This document shows positions 26,541-31,017 of a stretch of 31,017 nucleotides of DNA, piece after piece. The notes under the pieces were generated by a model that was not told the origin of the DNA, made no database searches, and saw only the letters and a list, made by a program, of their open reading frames with translations. Origin of the DNA: a virus; the IMG/VR virus record IMGVR_UViG_3300025168_000392, positions 1 through 31,017 of that record; one strand, 5' to 3'. The position numbers and the translations under genes are program-made. Numbering within the stretch: position 1 is the first letter of the stretch; the number at the start of each line of letters is the position of its first letter.

Positions 26541-28463
26541 ATGGCAACATTCATCACAGACCCTCGGATTGCTTACGCCCAAGCTGCGCGTAACGACTAC
26601 AGAAAGCGGTCGCTTGCCCCAATCCAACTGCCAAGAAACCCGTATGGCGGCTCTCCGGTTGCAAGTGCGCTGCGAAACCTGACCTACGGAGCCTTGGCGG
26701 GACAAGAAGGGCGGCGAGTTAATGAGCTTCAAGAAGCTCAGACTGCGGCTCAAAATAAGATTATGGGTCAGATTCTACAGTCCTCAAGGGCCAGACCTCC
26801 TGGTGAGGGGGGATACCTTTCTCAGTCTATGGTCAACCCTCCTGACCCTACGGGGATGAGAGCGGCAGTAGGAGATACCTTGCCTCCTCAAACGCAAGTA
26901 AGCGTTAATCGCCCTGCCCGTCCAGCAATGCAGCCGTTTGATGCAGGCGTTGCTAAAACTGCTGGGATTATGCCTGCTCAACTTGAGATGCTTCGCATGA
27001 AAGCAATTCAACAAGGTGATGCGGCCACTGCTAAAAAAATTGCCGAAGAAGCGCAAAGGGGTTTGCAAAATGCTCTTTTGCAGAACACTCCAGAAGGGAT
27101 GCAGCTCGCGGAGCAGTACGGAGCAATCCTTGATCCAGCAAGTTCTTTGACTCGGCAACGGCAACTTGCTGATAAAGGCGTAGCAAGAGACCAGACGGTT
27201 GCTGATACAGCAGCAAGAAATCTGCGCCAAGACACAAACACGGAATCAGCCAATCTTCGGGCAGAAACTCTCTATGGCGTAAGACTAGCGGAAACAAGGG
27301 CTTATGATGAAGCAGAAGCAGACGAAACCAGGACTTACACCGAAGGGCGAGCAACGGAAATTGCTAGAGGCAAAATAGTAGGAGTCTTTGACACAACAAA
27401 AAATTCAAACGTCTTTGTCACTGCTGGTGAACTTATAGATGACAAAGGAAGTAAATTCGTTCCAAAGCGAACAGATGCTCGGACAACTGCTCCTAGCGTC
27501 AAAACATTCTATCCTACTGAAACTTTTGTGGCAGACGGTCGGACGTATGAAAAAGACAAGCCCTACGATTTAACAAACCAGCAAATTGCAGAACCAGAAT
27601 TGCGTAATGCTTTAAGCACTGGAAAATTCACAGCAAGAGCGCCGTCTACAACACCAAAAACAACGGTGTCTCTGGTTACTCTTGTGTCGAATGAAGAGCA
27701 AGTAGGCCCTAACGGGGATATAATAGCACCTAACACGCCGTTTACTGTTCCCAAACGACAACTTGATAGTAAATCTGATAGCGCAAACGACAAACTTATT
27801 CGAGGGCTAGGGAGCGGCGCAATCCGACCAGTCACGCCAAGCACTTTCGAACCTCCCGTCAGAAATCTGTTAAGAGATATTGAGAGTGGTTTAGTACCAA
27901 GACCAAACCCAGAATCTTCAGAAGCCTTTGATGAAAGCATTTTCTTAAAGGATATGGACGAAAACGATATTGCAGGGATGCTAGAACAAGGTTCTTTTGA
28001 CATCCCAAATTTAGGAAGGAGAGCCGCAAACTTTGTTTCTGCTAATTTAGGGTTCAATGATCCGAGCAAAGCTACAAGAACCCAGTCGGCTAATTTAGAT
28101 CAAGTGCAGGCTTTAATGAGGGTAACTTTAGTTAAAGCGTTAAGTGCGCGAGGGTCTAACCTGACTATTGAGCTTGCAGATCGCATACTTCCTAGTTCTG
28201 GCAAAACTAAACAAGAAAACATTTCCATTGCTAAAGCTGGTCTGGGGGTGTTTGAGACTAATCTTGAAATAATAAAATTAAAGTTAGACGACCCTAATCT
28301 TTCTGCAAAAGAAAGAAGCAAGTTTCTTCAAGCTGGATTGGAGCTTATGCGGGTTATCCCTGTTTATAAAGCAATGGCTAATGCTGGCGGCGAGCCAACC
28401 GGCGCAGACGAAGTTACCAGAACGGGCCGCGAGTGGTCTCGCGTCTCATCGGGAAGTGAATAA
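26541..28463 (+). CDS. Large internal virion protein, putative ejection protein
   Basis: A 640-residue protein with an Arg-rich N-terminus, long Gln/Ala-rich helical regions, a Thr/Pro-rich centre and a helical C-terminus (TLVKALSARGSNLTIELADRILP, then AGLGVFETNLEIIKLKLDDPNLSAKERSKFLQAG). No catalytic motif seen. Position and character fit the T7 gp15-type inner core/ejection proteins; this is inference from synteny. AAAGG lies 8 bases before the ATG. Confidence 0.72.
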   Translation: MATFITDPRIAYAQAARNDYRKRSLAPIQLPRNPYGGSPVASALRNLTYGALAGQEGRRVNELQEAQTAAQNKIMGQILQSSRARPPGEGGYLSQSMVNPPDPTGMRAAVGDTLPPQTQVSVNRPARPAMQPFDAGVAKTAGIMPAQLEMLRMKAIQQGDAATAKKIAEEAQRGLQNALLQNTPEGMQLAEQYGAILDPASSLTRQRQLADKGVARDQTVADTAARNLRQDTNTESANLRAETLYGVRLAETRAYDEAEADETRTYTEGRATEIARGKIVGVFDTTKNSNVFVTAGELIDDKGSKFVPKRTDARTTAPSVKTFYPTETFVADGRTYEKDKPYDLTNQQIAEPELRNALSTGKFTARAPSTTPKTTVSLVTLVSNEEQVGPNGDIIAPNTPFTVPKRQLDSKSDSANDKLIRGLGSGAIRPVTPSTFEPPVRNLLRDIESGLVPRPNPESSEAFDESIFLKDMDENDIAGMLEQGSFDIPNLGRRAANFVSANLGFNDPSKATRTQSANLDQVQALMRVTLVKALSARGSNLTIELADRILPSSGKTKQENISIAKAGLGVFETNLEIIKLKLDDPNLSAKERSKFLQAGLELMRVIPVYKAMANAGGEPTGADEVTRTGREWSRVSSGSE

Positions 28464-28465
28464 GA

Positions 28466-31017
28466 ATGGCTGACACACAAAGGATTTCTATTAAAGGGTT
28501 TGGCGAGTACGACATCCCGGCTGACTTAACGACAGAACAAATAAGCGCAATGGTTGACGAGATTGTTGATAGTGAGCGCAGCCAGCCATTGTCTGCTTCC
28601 CAAGCAGCGGGAGCCGCTGGAGCAGGCGTAAACGTAGGGCTTGCCGATTTTGTTGGCTCTGCTGTAGACCTTGTAAACCAGATCCCTACTATTGTGAGCC
28701 GTGCTGATCCAGCAGAGTTGGCAAGAAAAGCTGTTTACAACATAGCCAACATTCAAAACAGGCCCGAAAACCCTAATATTATTGGCAGCGCGTTTCGTAA
28801 TGTACGCGAGCAAATTACGGGAGTCCCTGCTGAACCAAGAAAAGAATTTGAAGGACAACCTCTTGCGCCTGCAATGTCTCAAAATCCTGTGGGCGGTCGC
28901 CAGCAGTTAAGGGGATTGTTGGCTGCGGGAAATATAGGTTATCGAGACATATCCGACGTTCCCTTCAACCAACGGGCTTTTGCGCGAGCAGGGGAAGTGG
29001 TGGGGTCTAGTTTGCCTATTGCCGCACTGCCTTTTGCGGGCCAAGCCTCTAGGTTAGTCCCAACGATAGCTCCTCGCGCCGCACCAGCAGTTGAAACGCA
29101 GAGGGCAACGGGAATGTTTGCGCCATTTGTTCAAAAAGCTGCCAACCAACCAGGGCGATTTGCTGCGATGGAAGCGTTGTCTACCGCTCTTTCTGGAGCG
29201 GGAGCAGGCGGTGCGGAAACAATTTTCCCTGGGAGCGACGTAGCGAGAATAACTGGCTCTGTTGCTGCGCCTCTAGCGCCTGCGGTCACTGCGCTTAGAA
29301 ATGCTCCAGCACTTGTCAGAGGTGCAGCCGATGCAGTTCGGACTCAGTTTGGCAGAGCCGGGAGAGAGGCTGCGGCGGCAGACGAGCTAGCAAGAATAGT
29401 TCCTGATCCCCTTGATAGAACAAGATTAGCGGAAGAAATTAAGAGCAGTGACCTTGTTGATAGTGGTGTGCCAATAACCCCAGGCCAGATTACAGGCGAC
29501 CCGGAGCTAACTGCCCTTGAAAGACTTTTAGTCAGGTTAGATGAAAGAACCCCTGACGGGGGGCAAGGTAAATTAGAAGCCGTGCTGTTGGCGCAACGCC
29601 AAAGATTTAACGCAATCGTTGCAGAGGGCGACCCACGGGCAATTCAAGAAGCAGCGCAGGCCAGAGTAGACATGTTTAATAGTGTCTTAAACTCTAGGAC
29701 CGCGCAGGCAAAAGAAATGCTTGAGAAGGCTGCTGACAAGACAACAACTTCTGCTGATAGAACAGAGTTAAATTTATCTGCTAGGCAGATACTAGACGAC
29801 GTAAAAAAAGCCGCTAATGATACTGAAGACCAGTTGTGGAACACCGTTCCTAGGGATGTTGAGAGCGCTCCTCTTTCTACCGTTATTTCTTACGAAAAAA
29901 ACGCAGCCGAGTTTCTCCCAGGGGAGAACCCATTTGGCGTTATATCTACTGCCGTCAGGGGTCTTAAAAGACGACAAGCTAAATTAGATAAATGGACAAA
30001 AGATAAAGCAGCGGGAAAAGAGGTTGCGAACAAAAGACCTCCCCCTGTGCTTTCTGGTGATTTGCTTAGATTAAGAAATAGAACACGGGCGCTTCAAAGA
30101 AATCCGCAAACAGACCCTGACACAAAAAGGCGTCTTTCTACTGTTGTTGAAGGGATAGATCAAGACTTGGCGGACATGGGCATTTCTGAAGCGACTGCCG
30201 CAATACGCTTTACGAAAAACAAAAATCTTACTTTTGGAGAAGGAATTGTAGGCAAGACCTTGGCTACCTCGGGTAGGGGTGTGCCAAAAATACCGGCACA
30301 AGTTACGTTGACTGCCGCCCGTGCCAATAGAGAAAAAGGTGACGTAAACTTTCAAGAGCTTAGAGAGGCCGCAGGATTTAATGCTGTTAACACAAAAAGT
30401 CTTGGCGGCGTTGAAATGGAAGCGTTGCAAAAAGAATTTCTTAGAAAAATGGCATCTGAAACAGCCGGAATGGCGGGAGATGTAAACCTTAGAAACTTGA
30501 GAACATTTATTTCAAGAAACGAGGAAGCTATTAAAAGCCTTGGGCTAACTGACGTTTTTTCTGACACTGCAAACGCAGCGGCTGTTGCTCAACGAGTGTT
30601 AAACAAGGTTAAGAAATATGGACCCGGATCAAGCCGTCAGAAAAAAAGTTTTGCCTCCAGAGCGGTAAAAATGGATATTAACCAGGCCGTCAAGCAAATT
30701 TTAGTGTCGCCAGACAAAGGCAGGGAACTGCAAAAGTATTTGAACCTTGTGCGAGGCAGGAAGGGCGGAAGCAGAGAAGCATTTGAAGGGTTGCGTTATG
30801 CTGTTTACCAACAAATTCTTGACTCTGCGACAACTAGCAAAGGAATGTTGTCGGCCCGCGCCCTTAACGCGATACTAGACGCGCCTGCTTCTTCATACAC
30901 TTTAGGGCCGTCACGGACGCTAAGATCAGAACTTACAAGGCAAGGCATTTTAACCGCAGACCAGAATAAAGGACTCGATGCCCTAATTGTGCAGGCGAGG
31001 AAGTTAGAAAATTCGGT
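28466..31017 (+). CDS. Very large internal virion protein (3' end beyond window)
   Basis: An open frame of at least 850 codons, read to the window edge without a stop. It begins MADTQRISIKGFGEYDIPAD, then a hydrophobic Gly/Ala-rich region (about 44-75, AAGAAGAGVNVGLADFVGSAVDLV), further Ala/Gly-rich stretches (about 170-300) that may be membrane-active, and long charged helical parts afterwards (EAKRLEE-type composition with many Lys/Glu). This order suggests a T7 gp16-like ejection protein that could cross the envelope, but no lytic transglycosylase motif is seen in the visible part. GGGAAG lies upstream of the ATG, 3 bases after the previous stop. Confidence 0.8.
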   Translation, partial: MADTQRISIKGFGEYDIPADLTTEQISAMVDEIVDSERSQPLSASQAAGAAGAGVNVGLADFVGSAVDLVNQIPTIVSRADPAELARKAVYNIANIQNRPENPNIIGSAFRNVREQITGVPAEPRKEFEGQPLAPAMSQNPVGGRQQLRGLLAAGNIGYRDISDVPFNQRAFARAGEVVGSSLPIAALPFAGQASRLVPTIAPRAAPAVETQRATGMFAPFVQKAANQPGRFAAMEALSTALSGAGAGGAETIFPGSDVARITGSVAAPLAPAVTALRNAPALVRGAADAVRTQFGRAGREAAAADELARIVPDPLDRTRLAEEIKSSDLVDSGVPITPGQITGDPELTALERLLVRLDERTPDGGQGKLEAVLLAQRQRFNAIVAEGDPRAIQEAAQARVDMFNSVLNSRTAQAKEMLEKAADKTTTSADRTELNLSARQILDDVKKAANDTEDQLWNTVPRDVESAPLSTVISYEKNAAEFLPGENPFGVISTAVRGLKRRQAKLDKWTKDKAAGKEVANKRPPPVLSGDLLRLRNRTRALQRNPQTDPDTKRRLSTVVEGIDQDLADMGISEATAAIRFTKNKNLTFGEGIVGKTLATSGRGVPKIPAQVTLTAARANREKGDVNFQELREAAGFNAVNTKSLGGVEMEALQKEFLRKMASETAGMAGDVNLRNLRTFISRNEEAIKSLGLTDVFSDTANAAAVAQRVLNKVKKYGPGSSRQKKSFASRAVKMDINQAVKQILVSPDKGRELQKYLNLVRGRKGGSREAFEGLRYAVYQQILDSATTSKGMLSARALNAILDAPASSYTLGPSRTLRSELTRQGILTADQNKGLDALIVQARKLENS

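Noticed and set aside
1-31017. Integrase, attachment site, tRNA, toxin-antitoxin or insertion sequence
   Set aside because: None recognised on reading; absence in this window does not exclude them in the missing part of the genome.

Overview
The window is about 31 kb of a tailed double-stranded DNA phage genome (Caudoviricetes). It reads as lytic or of undetermined lifestyle: no integrase, excisionase or host flank is recognisable. The portal, adaptor, stabilisation-type tail protein and T7 gp13-like and large internal virion proteins in direct succession suggest a short-tailed (podovirus-like) virion. That is an inference, because the structural cluster runs off the right edge. The host cannot be named from the sequence; moderate GC and a 2OG-Fe(II) oxygenase gene are compatible with an aquatic proteobacterial host, but this is a guess.

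Layout. (1) Positions 1-3158, plus strand: the end of a tail cluster (tail assembly chaperone-like gene, coiled-coil membrane protein, 2OG oxygenase, two tandem paralogous small proteins), then a tightly overlapping lysis cassette (two holin-like membrane proteins and an M15 peptidase endolysin) closed by a rho-independent terminator. (2) Positions 3210-11404, minus strand: an early/replication arm of about 20 genes. Reading leftward from 11404 there is a block of small orphan genes, a 4-Cys zinc protein, a PD-(D/E)XK nuclease, a possible ssDNA-binding protein, RusA, an HTH protein, a primase zinc-binding protein, a TOPRIM-helicase, small genes, a C5-cytosine methyltransferase and a DUF6378-like protein. 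(3) Positions 11405-11540: a divergent promoter/operator region. (4) Positions 11541-12889, plus strand: a SprT-like metalloprotein, a terminator, a small Cro-like HTH protein, and a winged-helix replication protein (lambda O-like arrangement) whose gene carries four ATCCTAG iterons. (5) Positions 12890-13539: about 650 bp of non-coding, repeat- and palindrome-rich DNA, a candidate origin and/or packaging region. (6) Positions 13540-31017, plus strand: the late virion operon (terminase small and large subunits, portal, scaffold, major capsid, decoration-like protein, adaptor, tail hub, internal virion proteins), ending in a very large ORF still open at the edge.

How it works together. The divergent region drives leftward early/replication genes and a rightward control module. 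The HTH/winged-helix pair and the iterons would start replication, served by primase-helicase, nuclease and RusA. The long rightward late operon builds capsid and tail, and the left-edge lysis cassette releases progeny, consistent with a circularly permuted or terminally redundant map.

The most unusual observations are: iterons inside the replication gene beside a CTAG-rich palindromic non-coding tract; a methyltransferase gene bracketed by a perfect 15-bp direct repeat and fully overlapped by a second open frame with its own Shine-Dalgarno; a family of CGTTTAMAC words and two 50-bp repeated promoter-like elements; a shared 5' leader in front of early genes on both strands; and a primase split into a separate zinc-binding protein. 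No database search was run; family names come from motif recognition.
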